This document shows positions 49,708 through 58,619 of a stretch of 64,000 bases of DNA, one piece after another. Below the pieces are notes generated by a model. The model was not told the origin of the DNA. It saw only the letters and a program-made list of their open reading frames with translations, and ran no database searches. The first letter of the stretch is position 1, and every line of letters starts with the position of its first letter. The stretch lies in the NCBI GenBank assembly GCA_004010535.1, contig RQYE01000004.1, forward strand, positions 62,001 through 126,000, given 5' to 3'. The stretch is from Coriobacteriales bacterium OH1046. Its GTDB lineage: Bacteria; Actinomycetota; Coriobacteriia; Coriobacteriales; Atopobiaceae. The position numbers and the translations under genes were made by a program.

Positions 49708-50130
49708 CTACGCCATCTTGCCCAGCATATCGACGCGGATCTGATGGCGACCGCCCTCATAGCTGGCGGCAAGAAACTCCCGCACGACGTTGAGGGCAAG
49801 CCCCTCCCCCAGAATCTGCGATCCCAAGCAGATCATGCGGGCATTGTTGTGCTGACGAGTCATGTAGGCGGAGCGCTCATCAGAGATCTCGGCGGCGACC
49901 ATGCCCTTCACCTTGCAGGCTGCCATGAAGCTGCCCGCCCCGTAGGCATCGGCGACGATGCCTTGGCTCTCGGGATCGTCTAGGAGCTCGTGGGCGACCA
50001 CGAGCGCTGCGTCCACGCAGTCCGCCTGCGTTCCCTTGTCAACAACCTCATAGCCGTACGCATCCAGGTGGTGGGCTATGCACCTCTCGAGAGCCTGTCC
50101 CTCGGCATCGGAGGCCAATACAACCTTCAT
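49708..50130 (-). CDS. lacA: Galactose-6-phosphate isomerase, LacA subunit
   Basis: A 140-residue RpiB-fold LacA. Conserved text includes KVVLASDAEGQALERCIA, GIVADAYGAGSFMAACKVKG, and RQHNNARMICLGSQILGEG. It pairs with LacB; LacA alone lacks activity in characterised systems. GAGGAAG precedes the ATG. Both subunit genes are read from the lacR side of the divergent lac region. Confidence 0.92.
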   Translation of the reverse strand: MKVVLASDAEGQALERCIAHHLDAYGYEVVDKGTQADCVDAALVVAHELLDDPESQGIVADAYGAGSFMAACKVKGMVAAEISDERSAYMTRQHNNARMICLGSQILGEGLALNVVREFLAASYEGGRHQIRVDMLGKMA

Positions 50131-50206
50131 TGCACTTCCTCTCTCGTATGTGGTTTTCTATGCGTCGCGCACGTCCGGGATGCGCTTCGGGATGTCGGTC
50201 GAGTGG

Positions 50207-50986
50207 CTATGCGGTTATGACCTTGGTGTACTGCTTGAGCTCGTGCAGCTGCTCCGCAGTGACGAGACCGTCGGTGATAAGCACATCCACGTTGGCGAGG
50301 TCGTAGAAACCGAAGAAGTCGCGGCGGCCCAGCTTGCTCGAGTCGGCAAGGAGGCAGCGCCTGTCGGCGTGATCGAGTGCCAGCTTCTGCAGCGTTCCCT
50401 CCGGGGTGTTGGAGGTCGAAACCATGTTCTCGAAGATTCCATTGAGGCCGATGAATGCCGTGCCGATTCCCAGCGTGGAGATGCCCTGCTCGGCGAGGGG
50501 GCCCACGAAGGCGCCCGTGCTGGCACGGTAGGCTCCACCGACGACGAAGAGCTCGATGCCCTCGCGGTTGCGCAGGATGTCGATCACGGGCAGGCTGTTG
50601 GTGATGACGCGCAGGCGCATGAGCGGAAGTATGCGCGCGAGCATCTCGACGGTAGTTCCCGTCCCCAGAAAGACCGTGCTTCCCTCATCCACATATGCGA
50701 GTGCCTCGGCAGCTATCTGCGCTTTCTCGTGCACATGGGCGCTGCCCTTCTCGCTGTGCGTCAGCTCGCGCGGGATGGCGACGCCTCTCACGCCCGCCAC
50801 ACTGCGGGCGCCGCCATGCACGCGCACCACGCGCCCCTCGCTGGAGAGCTCGGCGAGATCGCGGCGCACGGTCATCTCCGACACCGAGAGCTTCGCGGCG
50901 ATCTCCCCCGTGGTGACCGTATTGAGCTCATCTATGAGGCTGCAGATGGCCTCTCGTCTCTCGCCCTTGAGCATCTTCTCTCGCAT
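50207..50986 (-). CDS. lacR: DeoR-family lactose regulator (LacR-like)
   Basis: A 259-residue DeoR-type repressor: N-terminal helix-turn-helix (NTVTTGEIAAKLSVSEMTVR, RRDLAELSSEGRVVRVHGG) and a sugar-phosphate-sensing ISOCOT domain (GSTVFLGTGTTVEMLAR, TNSLPVIDILR, FVVGGAYRASTGAFVG, LLADSSKLGRRDFF). Tagatose-6-phosphate is the known LacR inducer in lactococci. I placed the start at 50986, after GGGAG; 51016 and 50974 are other in-frame ATGs. Binding sites are proposed between lacR and lacF. Confidence 0.85.
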   Translation of the reverse strand: MREKMLKGERREAICSLIDELNTVTTGEIAAKLSVSEMTVRRDLAELSSEGRVVRVHGGARSVAGVRGVAIPRELTHSEKGSAHVHEKAQIAAEALAYVDEGSTVFLGTGTTVEMLARILPLMRLRVITNSLPVIDILRNREGIELFVVGGAYRASTGAFVGPLAEQGISTLGIGTAFIGLNGIFENMVSTSNTPEGTLQKLALDHADRRCLLADSSKLGRRDFFGFYDLANVDVLITDGLVTAEQLHELKQYTKVITA

Positions 50987-51078
50987 CTCCTGCTCCCTTT
51001 TGCTTGGTTTGAACATTAACGATAGGAACCAAACATTTCAAGCACCATCAAACATGTGTGTATTTGAGATATCGTCTC

Positions 51079-51181
51079 TGTTCGCACAACGAACAACAAT
51101 GCGGAAATATACTTCCAAAACAGCAAAATTACAGGTTCATCACTACAATATCACTGTTCGTACGTCCTCGGCGCGCGAACA
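51079..51181. promoter_or_regulatory. Two inverted TGTTCG/CGAACA repeats between lacR and lacF
   Basis: TGTTCG-N5-CGAACA at 51079-51095 and TGTTCG-N15-CGAACA at 51155-51181 lie in the 354-base spacer between the divergent starts. Similar half-sites (TGTTTG-like) occur at LacR operators in Gram-positive bacteria. Two sites about 80 bases apart could support a loop that silences both arms. No strong promoter hexamers were recognised; the rest of the spacer has no gene. Confidence 0.55.
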
Positions 51182-51340
51182 GCGGCATAGATCGCTCCAC
51201 GCAAAACTCATATGAGCGAATATGTTCATGACAAACAAAATAGGACAGAAAGAAAGGAGGAGCTCTGCGGAAGATCCCTACCGGGAGGGGTCGACCGTTC
51301 TACATAGCACAGGCCATTGAATACAAGCGGAAGGAAAGAT

Positions 51341-51646
51341 ATGAACAAGGAAGAGGTTGCAAACATCGGTTTCGAGATCGTGGCATACTCGGGAGACGCG
51401 CGCTCAAAGCTTCTTCTCGCGCTCAAGGATGCAAAAACAGGCAACTTGGGAGAGTGCGACAAGCTCATCGCAGAGGCAAAGGAACTCCTGGCCGATGCGC
51501 ATAGGGTCCAGTTCGACCTCCTGAGCCGCGAGGCCAAGGGCGAGACCGCCGAGCTGGGCTTCATCATGGTCCACGCCCAAGACCACCTCATGACGACGCT
51601 GCTCCTTGCCGACATCATCACTACGCTCCTCGACGTCTACCGCTAG
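51341..51646 (+). CDS. lacF: PTS lactose/cellobiose-family IIA component
   Basis: A 101-residue IIA protein, all helical: ANIGFEIVAYSGDARSKLLL, CDKLIAEAKELLADAHRV, and the phosphorylated His region IMVHAQDHLMTTLL. It accepts phosphate from HPr and passes it to IIB. GGAAGGAAAG precedes the ATG. It is the first gene of the plus-strand lac operon, 77 bases before the permease gene. Confidence 0.93.
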   Translation: MNKEEVANIGFEIVAYSGDARSKLLLALKDAKTGNLGECDKLIAEAKELLADAHRVQFDLLSREAKGETAELGFIMVHAQDHLMTTLLLADIITTLLDVYR

Positions 51647-51723
51647 GAGAGCGAGCGCACAGAAGCGCTGGCGCCAGCACCAGGTGCAGGATTTCCCCCT
51701 ATACGTTTGAAGAGAGGATCATT

Positions 51724-53475
51724 ATGGAACGCCTTATCGCGCTCGTCGAAAAGGGCAAACCCTTCTTCGATGCCGTCGCGCGCAACAGGTACCTCAAGGC
51801 CATCCGCGACGGCTTCATATCGGTCATGCCGATCATCATCTTCTCGTCGCTGTTCTTGCTTATCGCAGACATTCCCGTGCTCTGGGGCTATGAGTGGCCC
51901 CAGGAGATAAAAGCCTTCCTCATGAAGCCGTATAACTACTCCATGGGGATCGTCGGGCTGCTGGTCGCCGCCACCACGGCCAAGCACTTCACCGATGCGC
52001 TCAACCGCGACATGCCCAAGACCAACCAGATCAACTCCGTATCCACGATGCTCGCCGCTGTGGTGGGCTTTGCCATCCTCGCCTCCGGCAGCGTTGTGGA
52101 GCAACTTGCCGATGGCACGTCGCTCACGGGGCTCGACACATCCTACCTGGGTTCCAAGGGGCTTCTCACCGCCTTCTTGACGGCATTCGCCGTCGGCGGC
52201 ATCTACAAGTTCCTGATCTCCCACAATGTGACGCTCAAGATGCCCGAACAGGTACCGCCCAACATCTCCCAGACGTTCAAGGACATCATCCCCTTTGCGG
52301 CGACGACCATCGTGTTCTGGCTCTTCGATCACTTCTTCCGCCTCGCCTTCGGCTTCTGCTTGGCCGAGGGCGTCATCCGCGTCTTCCAGCCGCTCTTCTC
52401 GGCTGCCGACACCTACCCCGGGCTCGCGATCGTCTATGGCGCGATCGGGCTGTTCTGGTTCGTCGGCGTCCATGGCCCGTCGATCGTCGAGCCTGCCATC
52501 GGTGCCATCGCCTTCTACAACGTGGCCAACAACCTCGCACTGGTCCAAGCCGGCGAGCATGCCGCCAGCATCATCACGCCCGGCACCCAGTACTTCGTCA
52601 TCACCATGGGCGGCACCGGTGCGACCCTCGTGATCACGCTGATGATCGCCTTCCTGTCGAAGTCGAAGCAGCTGCGGGCCATCGGGCGCGCCTCTACGGT
52701 GCCCGTGCTCTTCGGCGTCAACGAGCCCATCCTCTTCGGCGCGCCGTTCGTGCTCAACCCCATCTTCTTCATCCCCTTCGTCCTCGTCCCGGTCTTCAAC
52801 GTCTGGATCTTCAAGATCTTCGTGGACGTGCTGGGGATGAACAGCTTCACCTACGTGCTCCCCTGGGTCACGCCGGCACCGCTGGGCATCATCCTCGGCT
52901 GCGCCATGCAGCCGCTCGCGGTGATATACGTGCTCGTCGCACTGGTTGTCGACTTCGCGGTCTACTATCCCTTCTTCAGGGTGTACGATCGCCAGCTCGT
53001 GGAGCAGGAGCGTGCCGGGGTGGTTGAACCCCAAGAGGCGGAGCCCCACGAGAAGCCCATCGAGGCTGCCATGCAGCCTGCGGACGAGAGCCCTGCAGCA
53101 CCCGATGCAGCTCCCGAGAAGGACGCAGCCGTCCCGCAGGGCTCGACACTCGACGGCAAGCGCGTGCTCGTCCTGTGCGCAGGCGGGGGCACGTCCGGCC
53201 TTCTCGCCAACGCCCTCACCAAGGCGGCCGAGGATCATGGCGTGGGCCTCGAGGCCGTAGCCGGCGCATACGGCGCCCACCTGGATATCATGGGAGATTA
53301 CGATCTCGTGATCTTGGCTCCGCAGGTCGCCTCCTACCTGCCGGACCTTCAGAAGGATGCGGAGCGCATGGGGGTCGCCACGGCAGCCTGCGGCGGCAAG
53401 GAGTACATCGATCTCACGCGTGATGGGGAGAAGTCCCTGCGCTTTGTCACCGAATCCCTCAAGGGAGGCGAGTAG
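51724..53475 (+). CDS. lacE: PTS lactose-specific IICB component
   Basis: A 583-residue permease of the Lac family. Residues 1-~430 are the IIC transport domain (FFDAVARNRYLKAIRDGFIS, WFVGVHGPSIVEPAIGA, PVLFGVNEPILFGAPFVLNP). A Pro/Ala/Glu linker spans ~430-495. The IIB domain carries the phosphorylated Cys in RVLVLCAGGGTSGLLAN. It imports lactose as lactose-6'-phosphate. The long flexible linker with Pro/Ala repeats is typical of IICB fusions. Only two bases separate it from lacG. Confidence 0.93.
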   Translation: MERLIALVEKGKPFFDAVARNRYLKAIRDGFISVMPIIIFSSLFLLIADIPVLWGYEWPQEIKAFLMKPYNYSMGIVGLLVAATTAKHFTDALNRDMPKTNQINSVSTMLAAVVGFAILASGSVVEQLADGTSLTGLDTSYLGSKGLLTAFLTAFAVGGIYKFLISHNVTLKMPEQVPPNISQTFKDIIPFAATTIVFWLFDHFFRLAFGFCLAEGVIRVFQPLFSAADTYPGLAIVYGAIGLFWFVGVHGPSIVEPAIGAIAFYNVANNLALVQAGEHAASIITPGTQYFVITMGGTGATLVITLMIAFLSKSKQLRAIGRASTVPVLFGVNEPILFGAPFVLNPIFFIPFVLVPVFNVWIFKIFVDVLGMNSFTYVLPWVTPAPLGIILGCAMQPLAVIYVLVALVVDFAVYYPFFRVYDRQLVEQERAGVVEPQEAEPHEKPIEAAMQPADESPAAPDAAPEKDAAVPQGSTLDGKRVLVLCAGGGTSGLLANALTKAAEDHGVGLEAVAGAYGAHLDIMGDYDLVILAPQVASYLPDLQKDAERMGVATAACGGKEYIDLTRDGEKSLRFVTESLKGGE

Positions 53476-53477
53476 CC

Positions 53478-54920
53478 ATGGCTGCCGAGCATCCGCTATC
53501 TGCAAAGGCCTTACCGGTGGACATCCCCCGGGACTTCATCTTCGGCGCCGCCACGGCAGCCTACCAGTGCGAGGGAGAGACCCTCACGCATGGCAAGGGC
53601 AAGGTCGCATGGGATGACTATCTAGCCGAGAAAGGGCTCTTCTCCGCCGATCCGGCAAGCGACTTCTACCATCGCTACCCGGAGGATCTGAAGCTCTGCC
53701 GCAAGTACGGCATCGACGGCATCCGCATCTCGATCGCTTGGTCGCGCATCTTCCCCAAGGGCACGGGCAAGGTCAATCTCGAGGGAGTGATCTTCTACCA
53801 TCATCTCTTTGCGGAGTGCAAGGCGCAGGGTGTGGAGCCGTACGTGACGCTGCACCACTTCGACACGCCGGATGCCCTCTACAGCGAGGGAGACTTCCTC
53901 AACCGCACGACCATCGACGCCTTCGAGCGTTATGCGCGCTTCTGCTTTGAGGAGTATCCGGAGGTAACCAACTGGTTCACCTTCAACGAAATCTGGGCGG
54001 CCGTCTCGAACATGTACATAGAAGGCACCTGGCCGCGCGGCCAGCGCTACCGCCTCGACCTGGCGTTCCAGGCCATGCACAACATGATGGTCGCACATGC
54101 GCGGGCAGTCCTTGCCTTCGACGAGCTGGGGCATCGGGGCAAGATCGGCGTGGTGCACGCGCTCTCGACCAAGTACCCCGACGATCCGGCCAACCCCGGT
54201 GACGTTGCGGCTGCTGCGGCCGAGGACGTGCTCAACAACCAGTTCCTGCTCGACGCAACCTTTGACGGATCCTATTCGGATGATAGCTTGGCCTGCGCGC
54301 ACCATCTGGCCGGCATCGCCGGTGGGTCGCTCGTGCTGCCTGAGGAGGATCTCAGCCAGATCAAGGCTGCGGCACCCCTCAACGACTGCTTGGGCATCAA
54401 CTATTACCAGAGCAACTTCCTGAAGGCGTACGACGGCCCCAACGACCTGCATCACAACGCGACAGGCGAGAAGGGCACCGAGCGCTACGCCTTGGCAGGC
54501 GTAGGCGAGCGCGTCAGCCATCCCGAGATCCCGCGCACGGACTGGGATTGGCTCATCTATCCCCAAGGGCTCTACGACCTGATCATGCGCATCAAAGACC
54601 AGTGGCCGCACTACGGGGCCATCCTCGTCACCGAAAACGGCATGGGCGCGAAGGACGAGCTCATCGACGGCGAGGTGCATGATGCGGAGCGCATCGACTA
54701 CATCCGCCAGCACCTGAGCTGGACTCTCAAAGCCCGGAGCGAGGGTGCCAACGTGCGCGGATACTTCGTGTGGTCGCTTATGGACATGTTCTCATGGACC
54801 AACGGCTACAACAAGCGCTATGGCCTCTTCTACGTGGACTTCGACACGCAGGAGCGCATCCCCAAGGATTCGGCTGCATGGTACGCCAAGGCTTCGAAGG
54901 AAAGGCGTCTCGACGGGTAA
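53478..54920 (+). CDS. lacG: 6-phospho-beta-galactosidase, GH1
   Basis: A 480-residue GH1 enzyme: DFIFGAATAAYQCEGE at the start, the acid/base TFNEIWA and the nucleophile VTENGMG, both Glu retained. It hydrolyses lactose-6-phosphate to glucose and galactose-6-phosphate, the substrate of LacAB. Because the upstream permease is of the Lac type and lacAB are divergent, galactoside rather than glucoside specificity is favoured. LacC and LacD, needed to finish the tagatose branch, are not in this window. The next feature is a strong hairpin that ends the operon. Confidence 0.92.
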   Translation: MAAEHPLSAKALPVDIPRDFIFGAATAAYQCEGETLTHGKGKVAWDDYLAEKGLFSADPASDFYHRYPEDLKLCRKYGIDGIRISIAWSRIFPKGTGKVNLEGVIFYHHLFAECKAQGVEPYVTLHHFDTPDALYSEGDFLNRTTIDAFERYARFCFEEYPEVTNWFTFNEIWAAVSNMYIEGTWPRGQRYRLDLAFQAMHNMMVAHARAVLAFDELGHRGKIGVVHALSTKYPDDPANPGDVAAAAAEDVLNNQFLLDATFDGSYSDDSLACAHHLAGIAGGSLVLPEEDLSQIKAAAPLNDCLGINYYQSNFLKAYDGPNDLHHNATGEKGTERYALAGVGERVSHPEIPRTDWDWLIYPQGLYDLIMRIKDQWPHYGAILVTENGMGAKDELIDGEVHDAERIDYIRQHLSWTLKARSEGANVRGYFVWSLMDMFSWTNGYNKRYGLFYVDFDTQERIPKDSAAWYAKASKERRLDG

Positions 54921-55005
54921 GAGGGGCCGGCGCTCTGCCTAGGACTTGAGACCATGCGGACTGCCGCGAATCGTTGGGCAGGAAGCGTCTGCAGACCGTG
55001 CGCCT

Positions 55006-55038
55006 CCGCCCCGCTCGCATTATCCGCGAGCGGGGCGG
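55006..55038 (+). terminator. 13-bp-stem hairpin after lacG
   Basis: CCGCCCCGCTCGC (55006-55018) pairs perfectly with GCGAGCGGGGCGG (55026-55038) around ATTATCC, 86 bases after the lacG stop. It is very stable but has no T-run; Rho may be needed. Confidence 0.7.
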
Positions 55039-55386
55039 ATGGTGCCGGAATCGTCAAACATGTGCGCTCATGAATTCCGAGAAACTCGGGGCACCATCGC
55101 CATCTCCTGGCAGCGTCTCCTAAACTCGGTCACCACGTCCTTGGGCAGCAGCTGCGCAGTGCTACCTGTCACGTGCACGTCGACGTCGGGCATGGAAACG
55201 AGGCCTATGATGACGCGCTATCCCTCGTCCGAGCTCCCCGAAAGGCCTGGTGCGTCCAAGCATGGCCATCGGGGTTGTTCTCCGCCTCCGATCATCTTGG
55301 AGCTGCTGCTCTCAACCCTCTCCTTGGATCCCAGTTGGCAGATGAGCATGTTGAGCTGCACGAGCTCGTCAGCTCCCAAGGCCATG
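55039..55386. other. Region with a possible gene relic
   Basis: No complete gene. A minus-strand 41-codon frame, 55193-55068 (MPDVDVHVTGSTAQ...), has the polarity of the next gene and reads like protein; it may be the C-terminal relic of a second lipoprotein. A further minus frame ending at 55218 overlaps the lipoprotein stop and is probably a shadow. Confidence 0.35.
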
Positions 55387-56265
55387 TCACCCATCTCCCA
55401 GGAGGTTGCCGGTCGCGCTCCATGAGTAGCCGCCAGCATCAAGGGCTTCTCGCGCCCACTCGATCGTGAGCTCGGCGCCATCGAGCGGCCGGGTGATCTG
55501 GTCCGCCGACCAGATCACCCGCACGTCGAGTGCGTCGAGCACGTCGTTCATCCTCACAACACGAGCGTTGAAGTCCTCCTCGGAGAGCTGGCTCTCGGGA
55601 GAGATGAAGATCCACAGATGGCCCGAGACGAATACCCCCGCCTCCTCGAGGGTGGCGTCCGGTGGGATCTCGCGCTCCACGCCTTGCGGGTCGGTGCCCA
55701 CGTTCGGGTACTGCTTGTCGAGCATCTCGGCCTCCATCACCCACGACCCCTCTGGAAGGTCGCCGAAGGCATCCCGGGCTGCCGCCGTGAGCCTTCGCTC
55801 GTACTCCTCGTGGAGCCTCAGGTAGAGGTAGTTGTCCGCCCAGCGGGGGTCATCCGTGTAGAGAACCGACGCGACGCAGGTCTCCCCGGCGTACTCGCCT
55901 GTCTCGACGGCGCAGGTCACGGTATGGGGATCGCGCATCAGACCGGTGGAGAGCCTCACCTCGGTGGCACGGAACGTCTCGCCGTAGCGCGCCGAGAGGT
56001 GGTCCTCGGCGAGCTCGGCATAGCGGACGTTCCTCTTCGACCGCGTCGAGGGCCACTCTCCCTCTCGCATCGAGGCGAGCACGTCCTCCGGGGCGCCCAA
56101 GCTCTGCGCCACCTCGATGTCGCGCTCCGTGACCTTGTCGTCCATGTCAACAACCTCCCGCGCAGTACCGCCGTCGTTCATCGTCGACTGCGTGGCGCAG
56201 CCCGGCATGGCAGCCAGGGAGAGGGCGAGCAGGCCAGCCATTAGAGCCTTGGAAGCCCTTATCAT
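55387..56265 (-). CDS. Uncharacterised lipoprotein
   Basis: A 292-residue protein with a lipoprotein signal (SKALMAGLLALSLAAMPGC; Cys ~22) and a mature domain with no family I recognise. Notable blocks are EDHLSARYGETFRATEVRLS, DDRWADNYLYLR-like DDPRWADNYLYLRLHEEYER and VSGHLWIFISPESQ. GGAGGTGG lies six bases before the ATG at 56265, which rejects the longer frame. It is probably anchored on the outer face of the membrane and transcribed alone. Confidence 0.75.
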   Translation of the reverse strand: MIRASKALMAGLLALSLAAMPGCATQSTMNDGGTAREVVDMDDKVTERDIEVAQSLGAPEDVLASMREGEWPSTRSKRNVRYAELAEDHLSARYGETFRATEVRLSTGLMRDPHTVTCAVETGEYAGETCVASVLYTDDPRWADNYLYLRLHEEYERRLTAAARDAFGDLPEGSWVMEAEMLDKQYPNVGTDPQGVEREIPPDATLEEAGVFVSGHLWIFISPESQLSEEDFNARVVRMNDVLDALDVRVIWSADQITRPLDGAELTIEWAREALDAGGYSWSATGNLLGDG

Positions 56266-56324
56266 CACGAGCCACCTCCCCCTACCCGATCCGTCAGAAT
56301 ACGCGGTGCCGATCTTGGCGAGCC

Positions 56325-57198
56325 TTGACCTTATCTGGTGCGATGATACTTCCATCGGGTACTGCACGGCTTTCATTGCCATTATACGATGCGGCAGATC
56401 TCACGCACGCTTTGAGGCCCACGTGCGACGGCGTCCGGGAGATCGGCATCGACGTCGATGGCCTCCTCATAGCCGAGGGTAAAGTCGAGTTTGTTGAAGG
56501 ACCCGTACTCTGCCTCGCCGGATCGCACGACGATGAATTCTATGGAGCCGATCTTGAGCTAACTATATATGGAAGATTCTCAATCCAAATATGCAATATA
56601 GAGACCTTCGTACGTAAGTTTTTACCTCCCGGCGTATATCGCTATTCTTTTGACGATAAGAACGTGAGAGCGCAAATCGTTGCAGAGTTCATGCAATCAT
56701 TCATCGTAGCCGTCAATTCCCTTTCCGCCGAATACAGGATTTCCCAGCTTCCATCACAGGCAAACACCATTTCAAAAAACCGTTGTGAACGATGATCATA
56801 ATGCGGGTACGTGGCCGGAGCGTTTCGGCTTCGAAATCAAGAGTGTCTCGATCGAGAACATCGAGTTCACGCCCCAATCTCGCGAGCCTGTCCAACAGTA
56901 CTCGTCAAATAGGATGAACGTTGCAGCTTATGAGGGTGTTTCGCAGCAAGCAGCGAATAAGACAGCGCAGCAGCGTATCGCGCAGGGCATCCAGAACAAC
57001 GGATTGGGCGACGGCGGCGGTCTTCTCTTTGGGATGAATATGGCTCAAGGGATGAACTCCAGCGGTCAGATGAACGCCCCGTCAATGAGCTTGGAGGAGC
57101 AGATCGAGATCGTGAAGAAGCTTAAGGGACTGCTTGATGCCGGCATCCTCTCACAAGAGGAATTCGACACAAAGAAACGGGAAATTATGGGTCTGTAA
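56325..57198 (+). pseudogene. Broken SPFH-domain protein with C-terminal SHOCT domain
   Basis: Two adjacent frames are pieces of one gene. The first (to 56795) holds the middle of an SPFH protein (FYGADLELTIYGRFSIQI, FLPPGVYRYSFDDKNVRAQI, YRISQLPSQANTIS). The second (from 56785) holds the conserved NAGTWPERFGFEIKSVSIEN, IEFTPQSREPVQQYSSN and QGIQNNGLGDGGGLLFGMNM, then a SHOCT tail (LKGLLDAGILSQEEFDTKKR). A frameshift near 56780 separates them. The first ~150 residues of the normal protein are missing. Intact members are cytosolic SPFH proteins; this one is dead or made as a fragment. Confidence 0.75.
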
Positions 57199-57311
57199 AT
57201 CTCGCGTTTTTGTACAGGCCAGCACTGGTCAGCTATCCTATACGAGCATCGACCGCCACCATGGAGACGCAGAGCTTCCAAATTGACCTTGGGACAATCG
57301 CATAACCTCAC

Positions 57312-57359
57312 GGGTTCGTGGGTTACGATCCGTCTTACCGGACCACAACCCACGAACCC
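57312..57359. terminator. 13-bp inverted repeat overlapping the Fic gene 3' end
   Basis: GGGTTCGTGGGTT (57312-57324) and its complement (57347-57359), with a 22-base loop holding a TCCG/CGGA pair. It lies between the convergent SPFH relic and Fic gene and covers the last Fic codons. It could stop transcription from both sides. Confidence 0.6.
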
Positions 57360-58291
57360 GACCGGGCACTCCCCTCCCTTACCAGAACACCCTCCTCCTT
57401 GAGCTCGGCCACGATACGTTCCGCGCTCCTTTTGGAGCATCCGAGCTCTTCCGACAGTGCTGCTACGTTCCCATCCGGATTCCCCTCAAAGTACGAGAGC
57501 GCCCGAGCCTTGGCGAGGTCATGCCCGTCTCCGGGTTTTGCGAACGGGACAATGGATTCTCGTATGCATTCGAGCATGAACTCGACGAACGTCTCACTCG
57601 ACCCTAGAGTGTCGGATTGCGCGAGGGCGGCATAGTATCCTGCCTGGCGTTTGCAAATTGCGCTCTCCACGGGCAGCCATGCCAGAACAGACCTCCATCG
57701 GGAAAGGAGCAGCGTATGCCAGAGCCTGCCGATCCTGCCGTTGCCGTCCGCGAAGGGATGGCAGAACTCGAACTCGAAATGGAACACGCAGGAAGCAAGC
57801 AGCGGGTGCACGGTCGTCGTCCTCAGCCAGCCGAAGATGTCGGCCATCACTTCCGGAACGTATGCTGCGGGAGTCCCTGCGTGGATCAGGGTGTCGCCGT
57901 CGAACACGCCAACGTTTCCAGAGCGGAATCGTCCTGCCCCGTCAACGAGCCCCTCCATCATCGCGCGGTGGGCCATAAGGAGATCTTCGATCGAATAAGG
58001 ATCGAGATCCGGAATCAGGTCGTAGGCGCGCTTGGCATTCTCGACTTCGAGGATGTCGCGCCTGTCTCCGAGCACGCGTTTTCCATCGATGATGGCCGTG
58101 ACCGCCTGTTCGTTAAGCCCGTTCCCCTCGATCAGGAGAGAGGAATGGATGGTCTTTATCCTGAGCTCGCGATGCAAAGTCGGGCTTTTTGCGAGAGGTG
58201 CCTGCGGCGAGATCATTCCCACGAGTTCGGCGATCTCCATGCACAGAGCATCAATTCTGTCGTTGCGTTCAAATGGCGGTTCGTAAGACAT
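57335..58291 (-). CDS. Fic-family AMPylase with N-terminal self-inhibition helix
   Basis: A 318-residue class II Fic protein. The inhibitory helix with motif SLLIEGN is near residue ~52, and the Fic core is CHPFADGNGRIGRLWH (HxFxDGNGRxxR, complete). A C-terminal winged helix (NVAALSEELGCSKRSAERIV) follows. Fic proteins transfer AMP from ATP to Ser, Thr or Tyr of target proteins; the helix keeps them off. Start has GGGAGACCCC upstream. The upstream dyad and the winged helix suggest autoregulation. All key residues are present, so it should be active. It lies next to other ADP-ribose/nucleotide-transfer genes, none of them in its operon. Confidence 0.92.
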   Translation of the reverse strand: MSYEPPFERNDRIDALCMEIAELVGMISPQAPLAKSPTLHRELRIKTIHSSLLIEGNGLNEQAVTAIIDGKRVLGDRRDILEVENAKRAYDLIPDLDPYSIEDLLMAHRAMMEGLVDGAGRFRSGNVGVFDGDTLIHAGTPAAYVPEVMADIFGWLRTTTVHPLLASCVFHFEFEFCHPFADGNGRIGRLWHTLLLSRWRSVLAWLPVESAICKRQAGYYAALAQSDTLGSSETFVEFMLECIRESIVPFAKPGDGHDLAKARALSYFEGNPDGNVAALSEELGCSKRSAERIVAELKEEGVLVREGSARSGSWVVVR

Positions 58292-58307
58292 GGGGTCTCC
58301 CTTCTTT

Positions 58308-58346
58308 TACCGCCACAATTATACCGTCATTGGCGGTATAATTCGA
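58308..58346 (-). promoter_or_regulatory. Fic promoter with operator dyad
   Basis: Minus-strand -10 TATAAT (58323-58318) lies inside a dyad TACCGCCA (58308-58315) / TGGCGGTA (58331-58338). A weak -35 TCGAAT is 17 bases upstream (58346-58341). A second half-site CGGTAT is interleaved. A regulator, probably the Fic C-terminal winged helix, could bind here. Confidence 0.65.
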
Positions 58347-58619
58347 GGATCGCCTCCATATGATGCGAACGATCCAGTTGATGATCAATATGCATATCAT
58401 TCAGGCAAATCCGCAATCGCTTTTCCTGTTTAGACGCTATTCCCACACATTCAGGGAGCGAGCTTGTCCATGAGGCCTCTTTCTCCCCTTACGTTACGCA
58501 TGTAGTATATCGATTTGATAGGCTTCGATTTTTTCCTGATGCGGAGGCTGCTATGGACCGGAAGCCAGCACTGCGCGACTGTGTATACGGTCAGGCCGTA
58601 GGCGGTGCGCTGGGCGTGC

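Noticed and set aside
51643-53505. 620-codon minus frame opposite lacE
   Set aside because: Highly charged, His/Asp/Arg-rich antisense text with no family; lacE on the plus strand is complete.
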